A stretch of 54,567 nucleotides of DNA from NCBI GenBank assembly GCA_964492495.1, contig CAZBKJ010000002.1, positions 1-54,567 of the forward strand. The letters are read 5' to 3'. Below the pieces are notes generated by a model, which worked only from the letters and a program-made list of their open reading frames with translations, was not told the DNA's origin and did not search any database. Source of the DNA: CAZBKJ01 sp964492495. Lineage in GTDB: Bacteria; Patescibacteriota; Microgenomatia; UBA1400; UBA12028. A program made the translations under genes and the position numbers. Shown piece after piece: positions 1 through 8,611 of this stretch; the first letter of the stretch is position 1; each line of letters begins with the position of its first letter.

Positions 1-845
1 GCAACTCCAGCAGAGCTGAGAAGTGACAATGTGCGTGTCAACTCCACTAAGGCCATCTTTGTGATAAGTACCCCAAAGATAGGAATTTTCAATTTGAATT
101 CATCAATCTTCAATCTTCCTACAGGAGTTTTTTTATAGTAATAGAGTCCTAGATAGCCTCCCACACCAAGCAAGAGGAACAAATACCAGAACCTGCTCAT
201 GAGATTTGATACCGTCATAAGCGCTTGGGTTGCTGCCGGCAAGTCTGCTCCGAAATCTGTATACATTGTGGTAAGTTTTGGTACCACAAAAACCATCATG
301 ATAAACCCCACCACAGCCATTGCTAGAAGCACAATTACCGGATAAATTAGCGCCCCTTTAGTTTTCGATGCAAATTCTTTTTGCTTTTCCAGTGTCTCTG
401 CAAGACGATTGAGCACTTTATCGAGTACTCCGGCTGATTCGCCTGCCCGCACCAAAGAGATATAAACCATGTCAAAGATCTTTGGATGTTTTTCCAAAGC
501 TCTGGAGAAGGGCATTCCTCCTTCAATATCGCGTCGCACTTCATCGATGACTTTTCGCATACTCACCGTTGCCTGAACTTCCAAAATTCCAAGCGCTTCC
601 GTAAGCGAGAGTCCAGCAGTGATCATTGTTGAAAGCTGACGCGTAAAGTTCACCACGTCATTACGAGAAACTCCCGTAAAGTGAAGAAGAGAAGAGATCC
701 CCAGATCATGATACTGTGTGATGGAAATAATGAAGAGTCCACGTTCACGCAAAACAGCGCTCGCTTCTTTTGTTGTTGCTGCCTCAATTTTCCCTGTGAC
801 CGTGTCGTTTGTTTGGGTTCGCGCTTTGTACTTATAAATATTCAT
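1..845 (-). CDS. pilC: Type II secretion/type IV pilus inner-membrane platform protein (PilC/GspF family), 3' part outside window
   Basis: The reading frame starts at the ATG complementary to 843-845 and runs off the left edge, giving 281 residues without a stop. It begins MNIYKYKARTQ, typical of PilC/GspF, followed by the first T2SSF domain (VNFTRQLSTMITAGLSL, then VRAGESAGVLDKVL) and hydrophobic segments at about 165-190 and 215-235. A second T2SSF domain begins at the edge (FGVLITKMALVELTRTLS). In the family this polytopic protein couples the cytoplasmic ATPases to pilus assembly. It is the last visible gene of the pilB-pilT-pilC run on this strand. Truncation is by the window only. Confidence 0.93.
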   Translation of the reverse strand, partial: MNIYKYKARTQTNDTVTGKIEAATTKEASAVLRERGLFIISITQYHDLGISSLLHFTGVSRNDVVNFTRQLSTMITAGLSLTEALGILEVQATVSMRKVIDEVRRDIEGGMPFSRALEKHPKIFDMVYISLVRAGESAGVLDKVLNRLAETLEKQKEFASKTKGALIYPVIVLLAMAVVGFIMMVFVVPKLTTMYTDFGADLPAATQALMTVSNLMSRFWYLFLLLGVGGYLGLYYYKKTPVGRLKIDEFKLKIPIFGVLITKMALVELTRTLSLLSSAGV

Positions 846-875
846 ACGCTAATTCTCATTCTTTTTTTGCACTAA

Positions 876-905
876 TCTACTAGTCTTACTGATCCACTGA
901 TCTAC
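876..905. repeat. ACTAATCTACTAGTC-type short repeat between pilT and pilC
   Basis: A degenerate run of the motif CTAATCTACTAGTCTTACT lies in the 70-bp gap just after the pilT stop. Close relatives lie at 2023-2062, 22884-22927, 26585-26625 and 36361-36404, nearly all just 3' of genes transcribed leftward. Function unknown. Confidence 0.7.
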
Positions 906-916
906 TGCTATCTCCT

Positions 917-1978
917 CTACGTCTTATGCTTCACCAGACGTGCGAGCTGATCCGGCCAGAGGGCATGTTCTAGCGCGTGTTCGTATGCAATGTCACCATT
1001 GTTTACAAGCTTTGCGAGACTACTTTCCAAAGAGACCATCCCGACGTCTGATGAAGTAGAGATCACGTTATCAAGCTGAAATGTTTTTCCATCACGGATG
1101 ATGTTTCGAACCGCACCAGTGGCAAGGAGAACTTCGACAGCTACGACGAGTTCACCACGAAGACTCTGAATCAGACGCTGTGACACGACAGCTTGTAGTG
1201 TGTTTGCCAGTTGCAGACGTACTTGTCCTTGCTGATGTTCAGGGAATACATCGATAATACGATCAATCGTTTGTGACGCAGAGTTGGTATGAAGCGTTGC
1301 AAAGACCAAGTGTCCAGTTTCAGCAATGGTTAAGGCAGCGGCAATCGTTTCAAAGTCCCGCATTTCGCCGATGAGCACCACGTTTGGATCCTCACGAAGG
1401 GCGGACTTGAGTGACACATCCCATGAATGGGTATCCGCATGAAGCTCACGCTGCGAGATGATACTTTTCTTTGGCTCATAGATAAACTCAATTGGATCTT
1501 CCACCGTCAAAATGTGTTCGGCACGATTTTGGTTGATTTCTTCGATAATGGCAGCGAGTGTGGATGATTTTCCTTGACCTGTTGGTCCAGTGATGAGCAC
1601 AAATCCTTGCTTCATTCCAGTAAATTGATGAAGGAGAGAGGGGAGGCGAAGCTCTTCAATTGATTTAATTTTGACAGGGATCAAACGCATGGCAGCTGCG
1701 ATCGTCCCTTTGTGGTAGTAGGCGTTGATACGAAAACGACCGGCCTCATTGTGTTGATACGAGAAATCAACTTCTTTATTGACGAGCAGTTGATCCTTTT
1801 GCTCCTGATTTAAGACAGAGAACACCATTTCCTGCGATTTTGCCGGAGTAAGAATTGCTTCATCATTAAAAGGGGTCAATGCGCCATTCAAACGAAGCAT
1901 AGGAGGAGAGCCCACGATCAGATGAATATCTGATGCACTCTGCTGTATACAACTTGTCATCATGTCTTGCAGTGTCAT
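917..1978 (-). CDS. pilT: Type IV pilus retraction ATPase PilT
   Basis: 353 residues, the usual PilT length. Walker A GPTGQGKSST is at about 131-140, an acidic box (HILTVEDPIEFIY) follows, then Walker B with VVLIGEMRD and the His box TGHLVFATLHT near 222-232. The N-terminal PAS-like part (SASDIHLIVGSPPMLRLNG) matches the family. The hexameric ATPase drives pilus retraction, and so twitching and DNA uptake in other bacteria. It lies between pilB and pilC on the same strand with short, repeat-bearing gaps. The start ATG is complementary to 1976-1978. Confidence 0.95.
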   Translation of the reverse strand: MTLQDMMTSCIQQSASDIHLIVGSPPMLRLNGALTPFNDEAILTPAKSQEMVFSVLNQEQKDQLLVNKEVDFSYQHNEAGRFRINAYYHKGTIAAAMRLIPVKIKSIEELRLPSLLHQFTGMKQGFVLITGPTGQGKSSTLAAIIEEINQNRAEHILTVEDPIEFIYEPKKSIISQRELHADTHSWDVSLKSALREDPNVVLIGEMRDFETIAAALTIAETGHLVFATLHTNSASQTIDRIIDVFPEHQQGQVRLQLANTLQAVVSQRLIQSLRGELVVAVEVLLATGAVRNIIRDGKTFQLDNVISTSSDVGMVSLESSLAKLVNNGDIAYEHALEHALWPDQLARLVKHKT

Positions 1979-2022
1979 AAAATTTTCTCCCTACTCTTTT
2001 TTTCTCGTGCTATCTCTTCTGT

Positions 2023-2062
2023 TCTAATCTACTAATCCCACTAGTCTTACTAATCTACTATT
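2023..2062. repeat. ACTAATCTACTAGTC-type repeat between pilB and pilT
   Basis: Run of TCTAATCTACTAATCCCACTAG-like units immediately 3' of the pilB stop (2066). Same family as 876-905. No hairpin with a T-run is visible, so it is not an obvious terminator. Confidence 0.7.
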
Positions 2063-2065
2063 TCT

Positions 2066-3853
2066 TTACACCTGTGCCACACGCAATACTTCTTCTATTG
2101 TGGTAAGTCCGTCCAATACTTTCAAGTAGCCATCTTGCTTCATCAGCAACATCCCATCTGCTAGGGCTTGCTGTTCTATCTCTGATCCAGGGCGGTGCTC
2201 AAGAATCAATCGAGCAATCTTTTCATTCATTTGAAGAACCTCAAAGATTCCAATACGACCTTGATACCCCGTGTCTTCATTACTACGAGACTTGATTCCG
2301 CGTTTTAACTTGAGTGGTTTTCCTTCCATGTTGTTTGTCTTTGCCCATCCATCATAGAGAGGGCCAAGCACAGTTCGGATGTCTTTTTCTACCTCAGGCT
2401 CTGGGGTGTACTCTTCAGTTTCCGGTGCATTACAGCGAAGTACGCGCTGTGCCATCACCAGCGTAATTGATGACGCCAGCAAAAATGGCTCTGCACCCAT
2501 ATCCAAAAGACGCGGCAGAGCACCAGACGCAGAGTTGGTGTGAAGTGTCGAGAACACGAGGTGACCGGTGAGCGATGCTTGGATTGCTAGCTCTGCTGTC
2601 TCGGTATCACGGATTTCTCCCACCATGATGATGTTTGGATCCTGACGAAGGAAGGACCGAAGTCCCGATGCAAAAGTGAGTCCTGCTTGCGGATTGATCT
2701 GTACTTGGTTGACGCCTTGCATCTGGTACTCGACTGGATCTTCCAAGGTCATGATGTTGACGCGAGGGGAGTTGATCTTATGAAGGAGTGAGTAGAGCGT
2801 CGTAGTTTTTCCTGAGCCGGTGGGACCTGTGACAAGAACAATTCCATGGGGAACTTGCGCTGCTGCTTCAAGTCGAGTAAGTCCTGTGCCTCGGATACCA
2901 AGATCTGACAGGGTTGGGATCGCACCGGATTTCTTGAGCAAACGCATCACGATTTTCTCACCGTGCACCGTGGGCAGGGTAGAGACACGCAGATCCACTT
3001 CGTCATCTTTGGTGCGAAAGTTAAAACGTCCATCTTGTGGAATGCGCTTCTCGTCAATCTTTAAGTCAGAGATAATTTTGATGCGAGAGATCAGAGCAGG
3101 GTGCACTGACTTGGGAAGAACCAGCTTTTCCATCAAAATACCATCAATACGGTAGCGTACACGGGTGCGATCCTCCAAAGGCTCAATATGGACATCTGAC
3201 GCTCTCGCTTTCATAGCAAACGACAGAATAGTTTCAACAATTTTTGCAATTGGCGCTTCACGGATAATTTCAGAACTCGCTTGATTTAAGTCAATGACGT
3301 TTCCGGAGGACACCAGTGTTTGCGCTTGATCAGTTTCCTTGAGCGCTTGATTGACTTGGGTTGTGAGGTTTTGTGCGTAGCGCTCATTGATTGCACGAAG
3401 CACCTCAAAAGGGGATGCAATCGTGATCGCAATTTTCTTTCCGGTTTTTTTGGTAACAAAATCCAAGGCCATGAGATCAAGAGGATTTGCCATCGCCACG
3501 TTTACCGTTCCAGTCGCAGAATCCATGGAATAGGGAATGAGTTTGTAGCGGCGGGCAACACTTTCAGGGATCTGTGACAGCGCTTCTGGAGCGATACCTG
3601 TTTCAGACAGTTTGACGTATGGGACGTTGTACGCTTTTGACTTCGCAAGCGTGAGTATCTCATCGCTGACGATGTTCTTTTCTTCAATCAAGGCCTCGAC
3701 ACTTTTATTGGTATTGATATGTTCTAGAGAGAGATCATCGTATTGAGCCTGCGTCAAATTCCCTTGTTCCAAAAGGATTGATGCCACCGAGGCATTGGTA
3801 AATGATGGAATGCCATCGGCATGAGCTAGTGGAGAAATTGGTTGGTCGGGCAT
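2066..3853 (-). CDS. pilB: Type IV pilus assembly ATPase PilB (GspE family), zinc-ligand-poor variant
   Basis: 595 residues from the ATG complementary to 3851-3853. An upstream TTG at 3901 is open but lies inside a good promoter (3867-3896), so I reject it. Order: N-terminal GspE/MshEN domain (about 20-150), Asp/Arg linker (SDVHIEPLEDRTRVRYRIDG, 219-238), Walker A GPTGSGKT (343-350), Walker B VGEIRD and His box LVFSTLHTNSA. In the family it powers pilin polymerisation. Oddity: the C-terminal region that normally carries a four-cysteine zinc site (CxxC...CxxC) reads RCNAPE and KSRSNEDTGYQGR, so only one cysteine remains. The ensuing GYQGRIGIFEVL motif is conserved. Confidence 0.95.
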   Translation of the reverse strand: MPDQPISPLAHADGIPSFTNASVASILLEQGNLTQAQYDDLSLEHINTNKSVEALIEEKNIVSDEILTLAKSKAYNVPYVKLSETGIAPEALSQIPESVARRYKLIPYSMDSATGTVNVAMANPLDLMALDFVTKKTGKKIAITIASPFEVLRAINERYAQNLTTQVNQALKETDQAQTLVSSGNVIDLNQASSEIIREAPIAKIVETILSFAMKARASDVHIEPLEDRTRVRYRIDGILMEKLVLPKSVHPALISRIKIISDLKIDEKRIPQDGRFNFRTKDDEVDLRVSTLPTVHGEKIVMRLLKKSGAIPTLSDLGIRGTGLTRLEAAAQVPHGIVLVTGPTGSGKTTTLYSLLHKINSPRVNIMTLEDPVEYQMQGVNQVQINPQAGLTFASGLRSFLRQDPNIIMVGEIRDTETAELAIQASLTGHLVFSTLHTNSASGALPRLLDMGAEPFLLASSITLVMAQRVLRCNAPETEEYTPEPEVEKDIRTVLGPLYDGWAKTNNMEGKPLKLKRGIKSRSNEDTGYQGRIGIFEVLQMNEKIARLILEHRPGSEIEQQALADGMLLMKQDGYLKVLDGLTTIEEVLRVAQV

Positions 3854-3866
3854 GACTTTGAAATTA

Positions 3867-3896
3867 AGTGTAGCAACCAATAGGACTCCAGTGCAA
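3867..3896 (-). promoter_or_regulatory. Promoter of the pil genes
   Basis: On the minus strand TTGCAC and TACACT are separated by 18 bp, and the -10 box ends 13 nt before the pilB ATG. This leaves a leader of only about 6 nt and no Shine-Dalgarno. It also decides the pilB start. Confidence 0.6.
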
Positions 3897-3916
3897 GACA
3901 AATCCGTTCTTATCTT

Positions 3917-4236
3917 GTCTGCCCACCGAAATAGCCAGATTATTTATTCTTGGAGCGAAGGCTAGCTTCGCTGGCCGAAGTCTAAGAAGCCCTGATACCT
4001 TCTCTGTGCTTGTCATCCTGCCTGCCCACCGAAGTCTCTTGAATGAAATCTCGACAAATGATCGAGATGCAATATCAAGGACTTAAGGTGGGAGCCTTAA
4101 GTCGAATGGATCCCTTTCTTTGTTCTCTCGTACCTCATTTCTAGTCCCTGACCCCTTGCACCTGAAACCTTGAACCTTGCATCGTCCCTGACCTCTTGCC
4201 TCTGACACCTTGCCCCTGATCTACTGATCTTCCTCC
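3917..4236. repeat. Composite intergenic repeat cluster (half palindromic element, TTCTTCGAGCG hairpin, GTCATCCTG...GGATCC element, pyrimidine run)
   Basis: The gap between divergent pilB and the delta'-like gene is filled by four modules. These are half of a CTGCCCACCGAAATAGCCAG element (3917-3942), a TTCTTGGAGCGAAGGCTAGC hairpin element (3944-3991), a long GTCATCCTGCC...GGATCCC element (4012-4117) and a CCTGACCTCTTGCC pyrimidine-rich run (4141-4236). The third module has a near-identical ~105-bp copy at 26470-26574. No gene is seen. Confidence 0.85.
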
Positions 4237-4267
4237 ACTCGTGATATATACTCACCACACATCTGCT

Positions 4268-4924
4268 ATGCATTACCCCTCACTCATTGTTCCCACAGAC
4301 TCTTTTTCACAAGAAGAGTTACTTGCCAAACTAGGTCTTCCTCCAGAACCACATCCTGATGTGCTATGGATTCAACCCAAGGAAGGGAAGGCATCTATTT
4401 CCATCGAACAGATTCATACGCTTGTTTCTCAAGCCTCGTTGAGTCCTTTCTCACGAGACTATAAGGTGTTTTTGATTGCACCCGCAGAAGTCATCACACT
4501 TCCAGCCCAACAAGCACTCTTAAAGACCCTTGAGGAACCCCCACAGAACACACAGATTATCTTGATCACAGGAGCGCCACAAAAGCTGCTTCCGACGATC
4601 CGTTCACGTTGTCAGGTAATGAGTATAAAAATACTAGGAAGCGTCCACAAAGATCAGAAAATTTCGATATCAGAGCTTCAAGAAATCGTTACAGGGAAAT
4701 ACTCAGTTGGGAAAAGTATTCAGTTTGTCAAAGACCAAGGAGCGACAAAAGAAGACGCTATAGAGGTCGTTTCAGCAATCCTCCAACAGCTGCGTACACT
4801 TCCTCCAACAAAAAGCACAATTCTTCATCAACAACACTGCCTCCAGGCACTGGAGTATCTCACTGCCCAGGTCAACGCAAAGCTTGTGGTAGAGGATCTC
4901 CTTTTCGCTCTTTCCTCCACCTGA
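4268..4924 (+). CDS. holB: DNA polymerase III delta'-like clamp-loader subunit
   Basis: 218 residues from the ATG at 4268. The GTG at 4241 overlaps a TATACT -10 box (4247-4252), so the later start is preferred. The central stretch (IEQIHTLVSQASLSP, KVFLIAPAEVITLPAQQALLKTLEEPP, IILITGAPQKLLPTIRSRCQ) is the AAA+ clamp-loader core with the SRC motif, as in HolB and DnaX. There is no Walker A, as expected for delta'. It is much shorter than E. coli delta' (334), having lost most of the N-terminal and collar regions. dnaX lies at 38-40 kb in the same window. Assignment is by motif; it could be a more divergent DnaX-like subunit. Confidence 0.8.
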   Translation: MHYPSLIVPTDSFSQEELLAKLGLPPEPHPDVLWIQPKEGKASISIEQIHTLVSQASLSPFSRDYKVFLIAPAEVITLPAQQALLKTLEEPPQNTQIILITGAPQKLLPTIRSRCQVMSIKILGSVHKDQKISISELQEIVTGKYSVGKSIQFVKDQGATKEDAIEVVSAILQQLRTLPPTKSTILHQQHCLQALEYLTAQVNAKLVVEDLLFALSST

Positions 4925-4970
4925 AACCTACTCGCTCTTGTGGTATGATCACTTTTTATTCGCTAATGAA

Positions 4971-5000
4971 TTGACAAAACCACCTCTTCCTTGGTAGAAC
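4971..5000 (+). promoter_or_regulatory. Promoter of gyrB
   Basis: Consensus -35 TTGACA (4971-4976), an 18-bp spacer and -10 TAGAAC (4995-5000). The gyrB ATG follows only 9 nt later, so the leader would be 2-4 nt. No Shine-Dalgarno is present. Confidence 0.7.
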
Positions 5001-5009
5001 TTCACTCTT

Positions 5010-6974
5010 ATGCCAAAAGCCTCTTATTCAGCTTCCGATATCCGAGTACTCGAGGGACTTGAGCCAGTACGCAAGCGCCCTGGTATGTACATTGGATCCA
5101 CAGATGCGACCGGTTTACATCATTTGGTCAAAGAAATCGTTGATAACTCTGTCGATGAAGCCATTGTTGGCTATGCCAAAGAAGTCAGCGTGTTTTTGGG
5201 GCAAGATGGGTATGTAACTGTGATTGATAACGGTCGTGGAATCCCAACAGGCATGCACCCTTCAGGTGTAAGCGCTCTTGAAATTGCCATGACGAAGCTT
5301 CATGCCGGAGGAAAGTTTGACGAAATGGCGTACCAGGCATCAGGAGGACTTCATGGAGTTGGAGCATCAGCAGTCAACGCTCTTTCTTCCCACATGCGAG
5401 TCGTCGTCAAACGAGAAAAGAAGTATTTTTTCCAGGAATATACGATCGGTACTCCACGAGCGGGAGTGAAAGAAGTACCTGAATCAAAAGTAGTCGAAAT
5501 GTTTCCAAATGCATCAAAATACTTCACAACATATCAAAGTGGAACTTTAAGTAACTTCCTGCCTGATACAACGATTTTTTCAACGGTCGAATTCAATAGT
5601 AACACCATCACAAACTTTATTCGTGAACGCGCATATTTGATGGCGGGTCTGTATTTTCGCTTAAGTGACGAGATCAAAGATGTTGAGCAGCACTTCTACT
5701 TTGAAGGTGGAATCAAATCTCTGGTTTCGCACTTAAATCACAACAAAAAAATCCTGCATGATGTTATCTCCATGTCAGGTGAGTATGATGCCACCAAGTT
5801 TAAAGTCTTTGCCGACGTTGCGGTTCAATACAACGATACATACTCCGAAAACATCGAAAGTTTCGCCAATACGATCAAAACGCCAGATGGTGGAACCCAC
5901 CTTACTGGATTTAGAAGTGCGCTCAACAAATCACTCAAAGACTATATCGTCAAAAACAACCTGGTGAAAAATGAAAAAGATATGTTCACTGCAGAGGATC
6001 TGCGTGAAGGACTCACAGCGGTTATCTTTGTCAAAATGCCAAGTAATGACATTCAGTTTGAAAGTCAGACAAAAACCAAGCTCAACAACGCCGAAGTCCA
6101 GTCAGCTGTCTATCAGATAGCCAAGACTGGTCTTGATCAATATCTTGAAGAACATCCAAAAGAAGCGCGGAACATCGTTGAGAAAGTCATGCTTGCAGCC
6201 CGAGCTCGTCTTGCTGCCCGCGCCGCCAAAGAAGCAGTCATCCGAAAAGGAGCGTTTGAAGGATCATCACTCCCAGGAAAGCTTGCAGATTGCCAGACAT
6301 CTGATCCAGCCGAGTCTGAGTTATATATGGTTGAGGGAGACTCAGCCGGTGGAAGTGCAAAGCAGGGAAGAGATCGTAAATTCCAGGCTATTTTTCCACT
6401 ACGAGGAAAGATCCTCAATACCGAGAGAGCTAGACTTGATAAGATCGTTGACTTTGAAGAGTTAAAAAATCTGGTTATCGCTTTAGGTACAGGACTTGGA
6501 GATACCTTTGATATCAAAAAACTTCGCTATCACCGCATTATTCTCATGAACGATGCTGACGTTGATGGAGAACATATCACGACACTCGGACTCACGTTTT
6601 TCTATCGACACTTGCCACAGATTGTAGAAGGCGGATTTTTGTACATTGCCATGCCTCCACTTTTTAAGATCTGGAACAAAAAAGATGTGCGCTATGCCTT
6701 CACCGAAGAAGAACGCGACGCAGCATACAAGGAGCTACAAGGTGGAAACAAGAGCATGGTGATCAATGTCCAGCGCTACAAAGGTCTTGGAGAAATGAAC
6801 CCTGGCCAGCTCTGGGAAACCACGATGGATCCAAAGACTCGAATGCTCAAGAAAATTACACTAGAAGAAGCGTCAAAAGTCGATGCGGTTTTCACCACCT
6901 TGATGGGTGATGAAGTCCCACCTCGCAAGAAGTTTATTCAGACGCATGCGAAATTAGCGAATCTCGACATTTAG
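5010..6974 (+). CDS. gyrB: DNA gyrase subunit B
   Basis: 654 residues. The GHKL ATPase region has HHLVKEIVDNSVDEA, DNGRGIPTG and GGLHGVGASAVNALS. The TOPRIM region has LYMVEGDSAGGSAKQGRDR and NDADVDGEHITTL. The C-terminal block is QRYKGLGEMNPGQLWETTMDP. In the family, GyrB hydrolyses ATP and with GyrA introduces negative supercoils. The length fits a GyrB without the ~165-residue insertion found in E. coli. It heads a plus-strand run that ends with gyrA, with ppa and two unknown genes in between. A ParE role is possible, but only one B/A pair is visible. Confidence 0.95.
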   Translation: MPKASYSASDIRVLEGLEPVRKRPGMYIGSTDATGLHHLVKEIVDNSVDEAIVGYAKEVSVFLGQDGYVTVIDNGRGIPTGMHPSGVSALEIAMTKLHAGGKFDEMAYQASGGLHGVGASAVNALSSHMRVVVKREKKYFFQEYTIGTPRAGVKEVPESKVVEMFPNASKYFTTYQSGTLSNFLPDTTIFSTVEFNSNTITNFIRERAYLMAGLYFRLSDEIKDVEQHFYFEGGIKSLVSHLNHNKKILHDVISMSGEYDATKFKVFADVAVQYNDTYSENIESFANTIKTPDGGTHLTGFRSALNKSLKDYIVKNNLVKNEKDMFTAEDLREGLTAVIFVKMPSNDIQFESQTKTKLNNAEVQSAVYQIAKTGLDQYLEEHPKEARNIVEKVMLAARARLAARAAKEAVIRKGAFEGSSLPGKLADCQTSDPAESELYMVEGDSAGGSAKQGRDRKFQAIFPLRGKILNTERARLDKIVDFEELKNLVIALGTGLGDTFDIKKLRYHRIILMNDADVDGEHITTLGLTFFYRHLPQIVEGGFLYIAMPPLFKIWNKKDVRYAFTEEERDAAYKELQGGNKSMVINVQRYKGLGEMNPGQLWETTMDPKTRMLKKITLEEASKVDAVFTTLMGDEVPPRKKFIQTHAKLANLDI

Positions 6975-7093
6975 TCGAGTTTGATAATTTCGTCCTGCGA
7001 ACGAGGTAGTGAGCAGGGCAACAGACTACAGGTGTTGAGAGGTAGGCGGGCAGTACAACAGAGAATGAAAAGGTAGAAAAGATAGCACTTAAT

Positions 7094-7100
7094 GAGGAGG
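7094..7100 (+). promoter_or_regulatory. Strong Shine-Dalgarno of ppa
   Basis: GAGGAGG ends 5 nt before the ATG at 7106. Internal genes of this run use clear ribosome-binding sites, whereas the first gene (gyrB) does not. Confidence 0.7.
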
Positions 7101-7105
7101 ATCGT

Positions 7106-7684
7106 ATGGATCTTAAAAAATTACTCTTTTTCATCGAGATTCCAGAAGGAAGCGATGTGAAGTATGAAGTTGATGAAGACACAGGGATGCTCATGGCAGA
7201 CCGTTTCCTTCATACATCCATGGGATATCCAGCAAACTACGGATACGTCATCGGAACCAAAGGAAAAGATGGCGATCCAGTCGATGTCTTGGTACTCGCA
7301 AGTAAAAAAGTAAATCCTGGCGTTGGGATCAAAGGACACGTTATTGGAATGCTTGAAATGGAAGATGAAGAAGGAATTGATCACAAACTGATTGCGGTTC
7401 CAGACAAGAAGGTCGACCCAATCTTTGGTGTGTACGAAGATCTAAAAGATGTTCCAGAGCATATGCTTGATCGCATCAAGCACTTCTTTGAACACTACAA
7501 AGAACTTGAACCAGGAAAATGGATCAAAGTTCATAAATTCCAAGACAGAAAAACAGCAGAAAAAGAAGTTGAAGAATCAGCAAAAGTGTACGAAAAAGAA
7601 TGCGACTGTGAAAACTGTGAAGGTGACGACTGCAAGTGTGATGATAGAGGATGTTGTGGTGGAGAGGGCTGCAACTGTAAGTAA
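7106..7684 (+). CDS. ppa: Inorganic pyrophosphatase (family I) with cysteine-rich C-terminal tail
   Basis: 192 residues. The soluble PPase core (about 1-160) carries the signature DGDPVDVLVL at about 56-65, YPANYGY, and the metal-binding acidic residues. The enzyme hydrolyses diphosphate and so pulls nucleotide polymerisation and tRNA charging forward. The last ~28 residues (from KECDCENC) contain nine cysteines among acidic and glycine residues, in CxC and CC patterns, like a metallothionein or a metal-binding tag; typical family I enzymes stop before this. It lies 131 bp after gyrB and 10 bp before the next gene, so it is probably co-transcribed with it. Confidence 0.94.
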   Translation: MDLKKLLFFIEIPEGSDVKYEVDEDTGMLMADRFLHTSMGYPANYGYVIGTKGKDGDPVDVLVLASKKVNPGVGIKGHVIGMLEMEDEEGIDHKLIAVPDKKVDPIFGVYEDLKDVPEHMLDRIKHFFEHYKELEPGKWIKVHKFQDRKTAEKEVEESAKVYEKECDCENCEGDDCKCDDRGCCGGEGCNCK

Positions 7685-7694
7685 AAAAAACCAT

Positions 7695-8081
7695 ATGTTA
7701 ACACAAGAATTTTCATCATTAAGAAGAACCGACTCTGGCCATGATATTGGGTTTGATATCTATAGATCTGAAAATGAACGTAAAGATCTTGGTTTGTCAG
7801 TAGACAGAGAATCATACTTTTTATTGAACTATCCAAAAGGCGCTGAACTTGCTGTGTTAAGTATTTTTATTAGTAAATCTGACCCACTTTCTGATGAAGA
7901 AATTGGAGAGGTCTGTCAATCAGCTCTTCTTCTTGCAGAATCAATTTCTAGAAAAGAAGAAAAAACTGTATTTCTAAAATGTGTCAGTGAAAATCCAAAA
8001 GTTGATGGTATTGAACGATTTGGATTTGTAAAACAAAGCCAAGTCCGTTGGACTGCCCTTATTGACACGATGAATGAGTAG
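7695..8081 (+). CDS. Hypothetical protein, 128 residues
   Basis: The start is the ATG at 7695, 10 bp after the ppa stop. The frame is open further upstream, but that part overlaps ppa. The protein (MLTQEFSSLRRTDSGHDIGF...) has a mixed alpha/beta look: YFLLNYPKGAELAVLSIFIS, an acidic helix (SDEEIGEVCQSALLLAESIS), then TVFLKCVSENPKVDGIERFGF. The last stretch resembles the end of a GNAT-like fold, but no acetyl-CoA motif is visible, so I assign no function. It overlaps the next gene by 8 bp, indicating translational coupling. Confidence 0.75.
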   Translation: MLTQEFSSLRRTDSGHDIGFDIYRSENERKDLGLSVDRESYFLLNYPKGAELAVLSIFISKSDPLSDEEIGEVCQSALLLAESISRKEEKTVFLKCVSENPKVDGIERFGFVKQSQVRWTALIDTMNE

Positions 8082-8550
8082 AAAAATATTTTTTATGCCC
8101 GAATCCAAGATAATTTATCATGAGGATCTAGATGCAAACATGCGTGAAAATCTGGTACGAAGAATTGGAGGTGTATCTGGTTTGTTGGATTTAGCACTCC
8201 TGGGTGTAGTACGAGAGATTAACCTACTGCGAGAGCCTAGAGATACTAATGCATATGATTTGCTACGCAATGCATTGACTCAGGAAATCGTACGACGAGT
8301 AACGAGTGACCCTGAATGGAAAAATGTCTATGCAACATACGAAAACGGTGAGTGGCTTCCAGATGAGCAGAGGTATGCAGCCTGGAATAACTTTATAAAA
8401 AAAGTAGAAGAGAGTGGAAACCCTGTTCTTGCTGCCCTCCTTGGACTTGCCCGAATTGAGTGGAATTCCGACAATGAGAATAAAAGAGACCAAGCTACAC
8501 AGCTTGCTCAGGGTCTTTTAGGAATACTAGATGACAAGAAGGAATCATAG
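8074..8550 (+). CDS. Hypothetical helical protein, 158 residues
   Basis: Starts at 8074 inside the end of the previous gene; an alternative ATG at 8095 (MPESKIIYHED) is equally plausible. It is mostly helical: MRENLVRRIGGVSGLLDLALLGVVREINLLREP, a tryptophan-containing middle (WKNVYATYENGEWLPDEQRYAAWNNFIKKV) and an alanine/leucine-rich end. No signal peptide, membrane helix or known motif. Position between ppa and gyrA suggests it belongs to that transcription unit. Confidence 0.75.
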   Translation: MSRKIFFMPESKIIYHEDLDANMRENLVRRIGGVSGLLDLALLGVVREINLLREPRDTNAYDLLRNALTQEIVRRVTSDPEWKNVYATYENGEWLPDEQRYAAWNNFIKKVEESGNPVLAALLGLARIEWNSDNENKRDQATQLAQGLLGILDDKKES

Positions 8551-8611
8551 AGAAAGTTTTTATGCCCGATGACAGTTTGGGAAGATTCGTCCGGTCTCCA
8601 TTATCGATGAG

